NCBI GenBank assembly: GCA_014379625.1
Contig: JACMLJ010000005.1
Span: 1-64,000, forward strand
Direction: 5' to 3'
Length of the DNA: 64,000 nt
DNA from: Ferruginibacter sp.
GTDB lineage: Bacteria; Bacteroidota; Bacteroidia; Chitinophagales; Chitinophagaceae
The translations under genes were made by a program, and so were the position numbers. Positions 12,501-18,284 of this stretch are shown here, in pieces (within the stretch, counting starts at the first letter, position 1; every line of letters begins with the position of its first letter). The notes beneath the pieces were generated by a model. The model had not been told where the DNA came from and did no database searches. It worked only from the letters and a program-made list of their open reading frames with translations.

Positions 12501-12557
12501 TATCCATAAGATTATTTTTGAAACACTAACCTGTTTTAAAGAGAAGAATGCAGTCAT
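3507..12557 (-). CDS. Giant secreted repeat protein with gliding-type (CHU_C / T9SS type B) C-terminal domain
   Basis: 3016 residues, probably a cell-surface adhesin or matrix protein. Residues 1-32 are a signal peptide ending SMAQ. Residues about 40-1500 are a series of Cys-containing beta-sandwich modules of roughly 150-250 residues (recurring VWYxF or LWYTF and PGTYT motifs). A PKD-like domain follows at about 1545-1625 (YKWDFGYNG). Then come Ig-like modules, two carrying CFGQSLTLPWG or a close variant, and nine tandem modules of about 74 residues at about 2017-2679 (GNDTxxxxC, then YNTAGLTxxW). Residues about 2928-3016 (YVPNAFSPNGDGLNDVF) form the gliding-motility-associated domain that marks type B T9SS cargo. 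No enzymatic motif is visible. It is monocistronic; its upstream neighbour on the same strand is the terminated RNase G operon. Confidence 0.9.
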   Translation of the reverse strand: MTAFFSLKQVSVSKIILWILLIFSFSINSMAQVPVNDNCANAINIPIPNGNFGLGNFISLPTILTNATVQTGETYAPAIFVAGLDKKSVWYRFSIPTIRAVRVTLTQPGTTITAGDAGFAVYQTNTCMPTNANISSKLTPIVTFGNTYHPCVPSGDYLIQVSSKLAANGPITVQLEISDQTGAAYDHPNQAYAFDTVRYYAQKIDFNTECQSIEDSTEICNAFANKTDYNKTAWLTFTTPAYFDYLDIQLSGTGASYYFPSNNNLSIYRKFGYTLYKGNAVNTPIASLQVIDGCDSLESNGIYAGYKVYKCSELQTKTTYSIQIFINKNFGDDIRIGILAGGQKPTNAPQPKLLTVPPPNAIGVLPSSPSGTLSYVTDVWGCNSRHSNSGCGPSLPDSGIAYNGVKFNLSSFITFTLTNTAAIFFNGYVTQCGTQPLLRVFKQGLTNNCADLDTANIIGVFNYNGTIDCLQPGNYTVQVSGQDYTQYYGYFTSGTPTYNSEQCLSNNLGTAFRLDMTAYTRKAANKYSLNAAGSFDSINRVGNSMQALAEGVPYPSQSDTMGCQNTLRPADTTCSPLNNKVMYREFVVADSGIVDFSNLSAAYYSPWRYRLYSGDANALASAQNLFAFPDKITGLVPKTECFDWNTNCTNRTACIIPGTYTFTTMGGDADVGRVDKPTFTFVRTRTIHKSPFTAQNLGSIMDTLGVNGGTIKTDLDPWSCDDNAVAINGYQPAIIGGKPATKAIYRQFYLKEPALVQIINTGYYYCYGMAYGTKTLFYGKATDGLAGLSTVGGQWSAFPYSAGTTAGCNLLPAGWYTVVSYGQGPSYDSVFRSLNLEGRYNSYVSYRDEYNITITPTCPGPKYNRPYKASVNTLTTQPHLIQWGDRVISTPAYPRTDTTYVLPTERFNCIVDTPFSNHPIKSCETNANRVVYYVFKTTQVSFLQINAAGYYAAVYDKDIRTDSSQFSSLKPIQVCNNTAGYIQFCFFQPGTYTLVIFAKDANICQSVSPSIYIDKIGYSRFDYAKNAFDFGVVPPDSAYHYGKTNDVNPLDSGRAPSNDFFYCTTGASISDPADPVCYTSINPNVYNNGPNKPLYDSVFPPSNNVARRNLWYTFVVDQPGYVKVRVQSKTAGREYQQKFSVYQSNVDGSLPFSTVVNTNQVDSTVAQGLRIIGTNQQTWYYCANLNDFVSFYRDPCTSVTNRYYVLVENVNAEPYEGGGTLPNTQTEVAVFIDSVNLVLPKHDHYYQAGDIGTVGVGKFQGDTDNYSCATKDATDPFYYYGNSNNCQKTLWYKFTPTITGNIRYRMKVNGVYKYDYYNIQLFRQVVPGDSTTNGLKIQGYAAVYDYAANAYWAECCVSPGTYYIMLTGCDQLNEYVYPEIELIEAVGDFCGRAVPAVINGPGAITSTLLVNCHTIGTDYGEFGPQLTCPQGANTVDYKSSWFRMDIGGTDTLDVTAYLVENTNAASSDIKYRLMTGDCGAMQEQSCVLDALTQNTYQCLVPGQSYYVQVLTPTTKFSQVVTGTIDLKLSAIAHADTCAPLTNCLASANFTTVFNCNIDDSVKFVNFSTYGTSIAYKWDFGYNGQTSTAVSPSFFYPALPTDQTYTVKLLVSNTNCLQKDSVTRTVVVPGRPYINFGNDLTQCNSTAPILLTATSHSGATYLWQNNSTADTFRVTATGNNEYWVKINYNGCSSIDTVKVLISQLAAKPLQNIILCTDSVSINASRGLGETYKWNTGATTSSIFVSTPGIYWVDIKYFNCTYRDSFNVNNVATAKPLGNDTTLCLSNSGYILHAGITGAVAYTWQNGSVADTFKVTTPGQYTVTINFGNCMVKDTLNITGFPPPVSMVTDTSVCFGQSLTLPWGQTTNIAGIYRDTLRFSGGCDSLVRRVNLSIKTKPDIGKDTIVCLVQNSYPLNATTAGAVSYTWQDGTTNAVYNVTTPGLYWVAVNFGNCSSVDSAIVDVFAAPFTSITDTSICFGSSLTLPWGIVVQNAGSYRDTISSYRGCDSLIRVVNLTIKARPGLGNDTALSICGVNTINLNSIYNTTGLSVNWTIGTVAVANPSSVNQQGIYRLIATNAGGCSDTAVLLLTINPNPVIGNDAVASACPGSFTNLTSFFNTAGLTNSWTTNGSAVNNPTAVSNSGIYQLIATNNFACADTALLTLTISPKPAIGNDTSINICLGSVADLAVVYNTAGLTTDWTLNGNAVNNPAAVSASGVYRVIVTNITGCKDTAHITISFNPKPSLGVDSTIGTCQGIPFDLRNVYNTAGLTVSWSISGIVVNNPSSVNTNGPYQLIATNNFGCSDTAIVNLAVNSKPALGNDTAISRCDGNSINLTTLYPTAGLTANWTVNGVPVTNPLSVNSAGSYQLIANTAAGCKDTARVVFTLRPKPAIGNDSTISTCGGNSINLANIYTTAGLITNWTIGGLSVVNPSSVTTGIYQLTVSNNFGCQDTALVTVSLNPKPNLGNDKSVSICTGSPANLTNQYATSGLNTNWTINGLAVISPGSVTAAGIYQLVATNSFGCLDTALVTVSVNSKPNLGSDKTVTVCSGDNVDLATKFNTNGLISAWTIGGILVPAPSIINNSGLYQLIVTNGSGCTDTAFVAVNFNLTPNLGTDKTRSACSGNSIDLTKEYSTAGLTSTWTIGGNTVSNPTSISGSGIYQLIATNSFSCSDTASVTVIINSNPTVVILNPVPVCIPATADLTVPGVTTGSTSGLNFTYWQNAQASLPYPNAAFAIKGTYFIKGTDNNGCFDIKPVSVTVYPLPIAMAGNDTTICNKSFALLRGSAGNVVQPGVISYLWGPATGLTKRDTSATIATPAGTIAYTLTATVNYGTCALTATDNVLITMQPPVPAFAGNDTTAVSGVPHQLQASGGVNYLWNPDGPLNNAFVANPIATVLQDTKFVVRVTDLAGCVATDTIIIKVYDGISYYVPNAFSPNGDGLNDVFRPIPVGIVSTDWFRIYSRYGTLIFETNKWMHGWDGNFKGQKQPVGNYVWVIKGKGSNGRVIEMKGNVVLVR
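4520..6507 (-). repeat. Nine tandem repeats of about 221 bp inside the giant secreted protein gene
   Basis: Each unit encodes about 74 residues starting with a (P)xLGNDTxxSxC pattern, then LTxxYNTAGLTxxWTxxG, NPxSVxxxGxYQLIATN and GCxDTAxVTxxxN. The copies have diverged at the nucleotide level but keep length and reading frame. They resemble Ig-like repeats of large Bacteroidetes surface proteins. Boundaries are estimated by eye. Confidence 0.8.
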
Positions 12558-13069
12558 ATTTGTTCTGGTATTTAGACTAAGATATCCTTAGCTTAAAAAA
12601 CTATAAACTTTTTTTTCAAGAGATGGAATACTGTTCTTTAGTAAGGATATTTGATAAGGGGATTGAATTTTTACCTGATCAGTGGGTAAATACTGGAAAC
12701 AGTATTACAAATATGGTTATTTTAAAGGGAAGATACTATACTTAATTTGTGGTATCGGATAGTTTGATACCCCATCTCCTGTAAACCGGTATTTTTTTTG
12801 TGTCAGGCAGTCATGTTCTTATTAGCCCTGCTTAAGACAGGCCGCCCGCCCAAATCATTGCCCAATAGAATGTTAGCATCCCTGCTTTTATGTATAATTC
12901 AAAATTATCCCTACATGCGTTGAGTGTGAGTATATTCAGCTCCTGTCTATATTTCTGCTCCGCTCAGGCAACTGCCGGCAGTTGACCAGCGTGAAAGATA
13001 ATAATACTAAGCGTTGGTTGATTTGATTATTTTGAGCTGAAAATTATGGAGGGATATAGATAAAAAAAA
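12558..13069. other. Intergenic region between two minus-strand genes
   Basis: About 510 bases with no supported gene. It should hold the promoter of the giant secreted protein (start at 12557). A perfect 16-bp palindrome, caactgccggcagttg, lies at 12969-12984. The rest is AT-rich and featureless to my reading. Confidence 0.5.
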
Positions 13070-13086
13070 GCCCCTGTTTGAGGGGC
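13063..13086 (-). terminator. Intrinsic terminator of the RNase G gene
   Basis: Arms gcccct (13070-13075) and aggggc (13081-13086) with a 5-base loop. Read on the minus strand, the stem is followed by eight T. It begins 16 bases after the stop codon of the RNase G gene. Confidence 0.85.
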
Positions 13087-13101
13087 GGCGAATAGAATTT
13101 G

Positions 13102-14658
13102 TTATAATTTTATCTCTTCATCACTATCATCGAAAAAATGAAACTCAGTTAAATGATAGTTTGAATTGGAAACGACTTTGATTTTTTGTTTGTATTTCCA
13201 ACTCCATTTGCGGCGTTTGGAAATAAAACCACTGGTGAGGAAGGTAAATAAAATTGGGTTTACCTGTATCGTTAAGCCCTTATGCTTTTGCATGATCAGG
13301 TAGCTGAGATTCTTTTCAATCTCGTCTTCGAGGATAAGCGTGGAAGAAATTTTTCCACTGCCATTACAACTGGGACAAATTTCAGAAGTGTTAATATTCA
13401 TCTCCGGCTTCATGCGCTGCCGGGTTATTTGCATCAATCCAAATTTGCTGATGGCCAGTACCGCGTGCTTGGCCCTGTCAGGGCGCATGTACTGCTCCAT
13501 GGCATCTGCCAGTCTTTTTTTGTTTTCTATCAATTTCATATCTATGAAATCAACTACAATGATACCGCCTAAATCTCTGAGCCGTAGTTGCCGGGCAATT
13601 TCTTCCGCGGCTTCCAGATTGGTTTCCAGCGCGTTTTGTTCCTGGTTATTGCTTACACTTTTATAGCCGCTGTTTACATCAATTACATGAAGGGCTTCGG
13701 TATGCTCTACAATTAAATAAGCGCCACTTGGCAGGTTAACCGTTTTGCCGAACGCAGCCTTTACCTGCTTGGTGATGCCGAAACTGTCAAATATGGGTGA
13801 ACCATTGTTGTAGTAGGCAACAATATCGGCTTTTTCAGGAGCTATTTTTTGAATGTAGTTTTTTGTATCTGCGAAAATATTTTTATCATTTACCACTATG
13901 CGGTTAAAATCTTCATTGAGTAAATCACGGAGCATGCTATTGGCCTTGCCTTGTTCACTTAATATTTTTGATGGCGGAACAGCATCTTTGAGATTTGCCT
14001 GTATGGTCTTCCAGGTTTGCACCAGGGTTAGCAGGTCATCATGCAGTTCAGCGGTATTTTTGCCTTCTGCTGCAGTGCGCACGATAACGCCAAAATTTTT
14101 AGGCTTGATGGCCTCAATTATTTTGTGCAGCCTTTTTCTCTCTTCGCCGGAATGTATTTTTCTTGATACCGCAATGATATCATTAAAGGGAGTGATGACT
14201 ACAAACCTGCCCGGTAAAGATAGCTCACAACTTAACCGGGGACCTTTGGCTGCAATAGGTTCTTTTAAAATTTGCACCAGTACATTGGGGCGACCGCTCA
14301 AAACTTCTGCGATCTTGCCGGTTTTTACTATTTCCGGCTCAACAGGGAATTTACCAAAGTCAAATCCACCTTCTGTTGTATCATTGATGGAAATATTTGT
14401 AAACTTCAGGATGGATTTTACATAGGGACTCAGATCGGTATAATGTAAAAATGCGTCTTTTTCAAAACCCACATCTACAAAAGCTGCATTCAATCCCGGG
14501 ATCAGTTTTTTAACTTTTCCGAGGTAAAGGTCTCCCACAGCAAAGTTTGCATCAGCTTTTTCGTTGTGCAACTCTACCAGTTTTTTGTCTTCCAAAAGGG
14601 CTATTTCAACCCCCTGCGGTGCAGCATTTATGATTAATTCCTTTGTCAAACAGTTCAC
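13102..14658 (-). CDS. rng: Ribonuclease E/G family endoribonuclease (RNase G)
   Basis: A 518-residue endoribonuclease expected to act in rRNA maturation and mRNA decay in the cytoplasm. The N-terminal S1 domain is at about 35-125 (GDLYLGKVKKLIPGLNAAFV). The catalytic DNase I-like part carries the two acidic magnesium-binding positions in HVIDVNSG and IIVVDFIDM. The zinc-link appears as CPSCNGSGK near residue 430. The length fits RNase G; the long C-terminal scaffold of RNase E is absent. It is the last gene of a minus-strand cluster with the HU-like, TPR and small ribosomal-like genes, and ends at a strong terminator. Confidence 0.95.
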   Translation of the reverse strand: MNCLTKELIINAAPQGVEIALLEDKKLVELHNEKADANFAVGDLYLGKVKKLIPGLNAAFVDVGFEKDAFLHYTDLSPYVKSILKFTNISINDTTEGGFDFGKFPVEPEIVKTGKIAEVLSGRPNVLVQILKEPIAAKGPRLSCELSLPGRFVVITPFNDIIAVSRKIHSGEERKRLHKIIEAIKPKNFGVIVRTAAEGKNTAELHDDLLTLVQTWKTIQANLKDAVPPSKILSEQGKANSMLRDLLNEDFNRIVVNDKNIFADTKNYIQKIAPEKADIVAYYNNGSPIFDSFGITKQVKAAFGKTVNLPSGAYLIVEHTEALHVIDVNSGYKSVSNNQEQNALETNLEAAEEIARQLRLRDLGGIIVVDFIDMKLIENKKRLADAMEQYMRPDRAKHAVLAISKFGLMQITRQRMKPEMNINTSEICPSCNGSGKISSTLILEDEIEKNLSYLIMQKHKGLTIQVNPILFTFLTSGFISKRRKWSWKYKQKIKVVSNSNYHLTEFHFFDDSDEEIKL

Positions 14659-14715
14659 ATTTAAATAGAGACCATAACATCACGGAAGGATAATATACAA
14701 CGTGTTGATAAATGT

Positions 14716-14739
14716 GTGCCGGCGGGAGGATGCCGGCAC
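14716..14739. repeat. GC-rich hairpin between the small ribosomal-like gene and rng
   Basis: Perfect 8-bp arms gtgccggc (14716-14723) and gccggcac (14732-14739) with an 8-base loop. There is no T-run on the minus strand after it, so it is not an ordinary terminator for the 29-codon gene upstream. It resembles the hairpin at 46986-47014 (shared ggtgccg-type arm). Confidence 0.5.
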
Positions 14740-14756
14740 CAGGTATAAAAAGAAAA

Positions 14757-14846
14757 CTATTTCTTCTTATGACGGTTCTTTCTTAAACGCTTTTTACGTT
14801 TGTGTGTTGCAATTTTATGACGTTTTCTTTTTTTACCACAAGGCAT
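14757..14846 (-). CDS. 29-residue basic ribosomal-like protein (AURKAIP1/COX24, mS38-like)
   Basis: A tiny, extremely basic protein: MPCGKKRKRHK, then IATHKRKKR, then LRKNRHKKK, ending at a TAG. Lys, Arg and His make up most of the residues. This pattern is that of the short Bacteroidetes proteins annotated as AURKAIP1/COX24 domain proteins, related to the mitochondrial ribosomal protein mS38 and presumed to bind the ribosome. An ATG nine bases upstream (14855) would add MLG; I prefer 14846 because related proteins begin MP(S/C)GKKRKRHK. It sits between the TPR gene and RNase G on the same strand. It is short enough to be missed by gene callers. Confidence 0.82.
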   Translation of the reverse strand: MPCGKKRKRHKIATHKRKKRLRKNRHKKK

Positions 14847-15029
14847 ACCTAGCATTTTTGTTGTTAATAATAATTTTTTATATTTTTTACGGCCCCGTCA
14901 GGGGTTTAAAAATAAAATTTTCGATTCCCACTCGCCCTGGTTCACCGTCCCCGGTCTTTACGGTTGGTAATCATCCAGGTCATTTTTACAGCGCTTCAGA
15001 TTGATTGGTCGGGATCATTTTACCCAATT

Positions 15030-15887
15030 CTATTTCAACAATTTTATCCGCTTATCCACTTCTTTACTGTAAACAGGACTATTTACCATCCTTTTGCTAA
15101 TCCCGTACCATTTTAGTGCATTCACTTTATCACCTTTGCCTGCATAGGCATCAGCAAGCCAGGATATGGCTTCCAGGTTTCCGGGCTGGTTTTTTAATAC
15201 AGTGAGCAAACGTTCAATTGCCTTATCGTACTGGGTTGAAATAACACCCCCAATACCAAGTACTAACTGGGCCTGCATGTTCATGGAATCTTTACGAACA
15301 ACCTGTAAAAGTTGTTGAATGCCTTTCATGGTTTCCTGTGGATCGCCAGCCATACCCTTCCCAAATACATAACAACTTCCTAAACCTACTTTTAGATTTT
15401 CATTACCGGGATTCAGGGTGATTGCTTTTTCAAATAACTCAATTGCCTGTTCTCCTTTCCACCCTCTTTTAGCAGGATCCGGCTCATTTCGGAGGTCATC
15501 TAACATCAATTGGGCTGCAAAGGTGAGGTTTTTTTCAGAACTTACCAACTTAGCAGACTCTGAAGTATAAAAATTGTGTAATTCATGCTGGTGTACAGAG
15601 TCATCCCAGAAGGAAGCCAGTAGGTTATAAACTTTTATTTGCTGCTCTTTTACATCGCCCCTGGATATACTGTTTTCCAACTTGTTTACATAGTTCAGCC
15701 GGTCAACAGTAAGTTTTTTCTTTTCTTCCTGTATATATTTATTAATATTGAAAGCAGGCGCTGTTGCGGCATTGGTAGGGGAATGCAAATCGATTAGGTC
15801 TTTTTTAGCCACCGTTTTGCCAAAAAATAATAAGGAACATAAAATGAGTAAACCTCCGCCTAAAAGGATCAGTTGCTGTTTTTTCAC
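15030..15887 (-). CDS. Membrane-anchored tetratricopeptide repeat protein
   Basis: 285 residues. A hydrophobic N-terminal segment (residues 6-22, LILLGGGLLILCSLLFF) is followed by a Lys-rich stretch and then helical TPR-like repeats. The clearest are at about 125-160 (GEQAIELFEKAITLNPGNE), 195-235 (YDKAIERLLTVLKNQPGNLE) and 235-270 (AYAGKGDKVNALKWYG). TPR proteins mediate protein-protein contacts; the partner is unknown. The start lies 27 bases downstream of the HU-like gene, which suggests cotranscription. The domain is probably periplasmic, held by one membrane helix. Confidence 0.8.
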   Translation of the reverse strand: MKKQQLILLGGGLLILCSLLFFGKTVAKKDLIDLHSPTNAATAPAFNINKYIQEEKKKLTVDRLNYVNKLENSISRGDVKEQQIKVYNLLASFWDDSVHQHELHNFYTSESAKLVSSEKNLTFAAQLMLDDLRNEPDPAKRGWKGEQAIELFEKAITLNPGNENLKVGLGSCYVFGKGMAGDPQETMKGIQQLLQVVRKDSMNMQAQLVLGIGGVISTQYDKAIERLLTVLKNQPGNLEAISWLADAYAGKGDKVNALKWYGISKRMVNSPVYSKEVDKRIKLLK

Positions 15888-15914
15888 AAGAAAAATTTGA
15901 GGCGTAAAGGTAGG

Positions 15915-16220
15915 TTATTGCGGCGTGTCGTTTGCCGGTAACTTTTTACTTTTAACCTCCTGAACAAACTCTTTAGCGGGTTTAAATGCGGGAATATAAT
16001 GTTCGGGGATTTCCACTGCTATGTTCTTTTTTATATTTCTGCCAATCTTGGCAGCCCGCTTTTTAGTAATAAAACTGCCAAAACCACGGATATAAATATT
16101 TTCCCCTGCTATTAATGATTGCTTGATCTCTTTGAACATAGTTTCCAGTGTAAACATTACGTCCACTTTTGGAATACCGGTTTTATCAGAAATTTCTGAA
16201 ATTAGGTCTGCTTTTCTCAT
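15915..16220 (-). CDS. HU/IHF-family DNA-binding protein
   Basis: 101 residues with the HU/IHF fold: N-terminal helices (MRKADLISEISDKTGIPK), the beta-arm region (IYIRGFGSFITKKRAAKIGR) and the family's PAFKPAKEFVQEV near residues 77-89. It should bend or compact DNA and lacks features that separate HU from IHF. It heads the minus-strand cluster leading to RNase G and is divergent from mutY across about 205 bases. Confidence 0.93.
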   Translation of the reverse strand: MRKADLISEISDKTGIPKVDVMFTLETMFKEIKQSLIAGENIYIRGFGSFITKKRAAKIGRNIKKNIAVEIPEHYIPAFKPAKEFVQEVKSKKLPANDTPQ

Positions 16221-16425
16221 TGGTAAATAGTTTTATTTTATATGCTTCCGGAAAAATAATAAAAAAAAATGTAAAATCCAATATTAAGAACTGATTATCA
16301 GATAGTAGCATCTAATTTAGGGTTTGAAATACCTCTGCGATTTTAATTTGGGGGTGCATAATTTATGTTGATACACGGAAATCAAAAATCTTTATCATAT
16401 TAAATTAACAGACATTTGACCCATT

Positions 16426-17502
16426 ATGAATGATTTTGCCCACCAAAAATACCTGGTAAAAAATCTTATAAACTGGAATACGAATGATAATAAGAGGCAA
16501 ATGCCCTGGAAAGGTGAAAAGGATCCTTATAAAATCTGGCTTAGTGAAATTATACTCCAGCAAACCAGGGTTGAGCAGGGGCTCGACTATTATAACCGGT
16601 TTGTAAAGGCATTTCCAACTGTAATCCATCTTGCAGGTGCGGCGGAAACAAAGGTCTTTAAGCTTTGGGAAGGCCTGGGATATTACACCCGATGCAAAAA
16701 CCTGATTGCCACGGCAAAATATATCACGAATAACTTAAGCGGTATTTTCCCGGATAAATATGAAGATATATTAGCTTTAAAAGGTATTGGTCCATATACG
16801 GCTGCAGCGATAGGCTCTTTTGCCTTTAACCTTCCTCACGCAGTCGTAGACGGGAATGTATTCAGGGTGTTATCAAGATATTTTGGCATAGCCATTCCTA
16901 CGGATAGTACGGATGGTAAAAAAATATTCAGTTCGTTGGCCAATGATTTATTAGACAAAAAGCAGCCCGGTACCTACAACCAGGCAATAATGGATTTTGG
17001 GGCTTTGATTTGTAAACCGAAATTACCTTTGTGCAGCACCTGCGTATTAAAAGACCGGTGCAAAGCTTTTTTACAGGCATCTGTACAACAACTGCCTGTA
17101 AAAGAGAAATCAATTACAAAAAAAACAAGATGGTTTTATTACCTCGTAATTGATTGTAATGAAGAAGTATATGTTCGTAAACGGGGTAAGGGGGATATTT
17201 GGGAAAATCTTTATGAATTTATTTTGATTGAAACCAGTGAAGCAGTGCAATTAGAGAACTTTCAGCCCCTGAAAAAAATACTCGGTAAAAACAAATTTGA
17301 AGTAGAACATATTTCTGCTTTTTATAAACAGTTATTAACTCATCAAACCATCCAGGGACAGTTTATCCGCGTAAAAATAAAACTGCCGCTCACACTAAAA
17401 GGATACTCATTAGTAAAAAAAAGGGCTTTGGAAAAACTACCCTTTCCCAAATTTATCAGTAATTATTTAAAAGATAAAAATGTATCTTTAAACTTGTTTT
17501 AA
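16426..17502 (+). CDS. mutY: A/G-specific adenine DNA glycosylase
   Basis: A 358-residue base-excision repair enzyme that removes adenine mispaired with 8-oxoguanine. The catalytic Glu is in LSEIILQQTRVEQG (about 38-51). The helix-hairpin-helix is LKGIGPYTAAAIG (about 118-130), followed by VVDGNVFRVLSR with the catalytic Asp. The 4Fe-4S ligands follow the C-x6-C-x2-C-x5-C pattern in CKPKLPLCSTCVLKDRC (about 190-206). The C-terminal 130 residues form the NUDIX-like 8-oxoG recognition domain. It is the first gene of mutY-ssb-gldE-gldD, an order seen repeatedly in Bacteroidetes. Confidence 0.97.
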   Translation: MNDFAHQKYLVKNLINWNTNDNKRQMPWKGEKDPYKIWLSEIILQQTRVEQGLDYYNRFVKAFPTVIHLAGAAETKVFKLWEGLGYYTRCKNLIATAKYITNNLSGIFPDKYEDILALKGIGPYTAAAIGSFAFNLPHAVVDGNVFRVLSRYFGIAIPTDSTDGKKIFSSLANDLLDKKQPGTYNQAIMDFGALICKPKLPLCSTCVLKDRCKAFLQASVQQLPVKEKSITKKTRWFYYLVIDCNEEVYVRKRGKGDIWENLYEFILIETSEAVQLENFQPLKKILGKNKFEVEHISAFYKQLLTHQTIQGQFIRVKIKLPLTLKGYSLVKKRALEKLPFPKFISNYLKDKNVSLNLF

Positions 17503-17693
17503 GCAAAAAGAAGCAATAAGCTGTTTAATTTTCATGTGCCGGATTTGGTATGGTGACAAGAAGGCCGGTGCAGTAGGGGCCATCAAAGTGCACCAGCGGA
17601 GAGGTCTCCAACAACCAAAGCAGCAGGACGAAATTTCAACCGGTAGTTATTGGATTTTAAACGATCGAAAATAATAGAATTAATATTAAAAAT

Positions 17694-18122
17694 ATGCGAG
17701 GCGTAAACAGGGTAATGTTAATTGGCAACCTGGGTAAGGATCCCGATATGCAATTTTTAGAGGGCAATATTGGCGTGGCTAAATTTTCGCTGGCAACTAC
17801 GGAAACCTACAAAGACAGGAGTGGTAAACTAATTTCGCAAACTGAATGGCATACGGTAGTATTGTGGAGGGGACTGGCTGAACTTGCTCAAAAATATTTA
17901 CATAGGGGGAGCCTGGTGTATATAGAGGGGCGTTTAAAAACCCGAAGTTGGGAGGATAAGGAAGGCAACAAAAAATTTGCAACGGAGATTGTAGGGGATA
18001 ACTTAATAATGCTTGATAAACGGAGTGATGGCAGTACCGGCAGCATTAGTACGGGCGAAGGGATTGAAGGATTGGGCGAGATACCATCGGATGATGATGG
18101 CTCAGAGCGATTGCCCTTTTAA
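17694..18122 (+). CDS. ssb: Single-stranded DNA-binding protein
   Basis: 142 residues. The OB-fold occupies residues 1-110, with the family signatures NRVMLIGNLGKDPD near the start and TEWHTVVLWRGLAELAQKYL in the middle. A short Gly/Ser linker leads to an acidic tip ending DDGSERLPF, the terminal PF being the usual docking peptide for repair and replication partners. It lies between mutY and gldE. Confidence 0.97.
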   Translation: MRGVNRVMLIGNLGKDPDMQFLEGNIGVAKFSLATTETYKDRSGKLISQTEWHTVVLWRGLAELAQKYLHRGSLVYIEGRLKTRSWEDKEGNKKFATEIVGDNLIMLDKRSDGSTGSISTGEGIEGLGEIPSDDDGSERLPF

Positions 18123-18284
18123 TCGTAACAATTGATAGCTAATTTGAACAACTCGCTGATAACAACAATATCTATGACGGGAATGTTGGAGTTGATATCC
18201 TGACAAATCCCGGATGGAAAACAAGCATTCCATTTTAAATAGTGCCATGTTGATAAAAAATATTTTTAACTAAAACTGATAGTT

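Noticed and set aside
12969..12984. Perfect 16-bp palindrome caactgccggcagttg as an operator
   Set aside because: It is about 400 bases upstream of the giant gene's start and 130 bases downstream of rng, far from any likely promoter; kept only as a note in the gap entry.
13340..14425. Plus-strand open frames of 108 and 175 codons inside the RNase G gene
   Set aside because: They lie antisense to a clear, fully conserved gene; their products are Ser/Leu-rich and match nothing.
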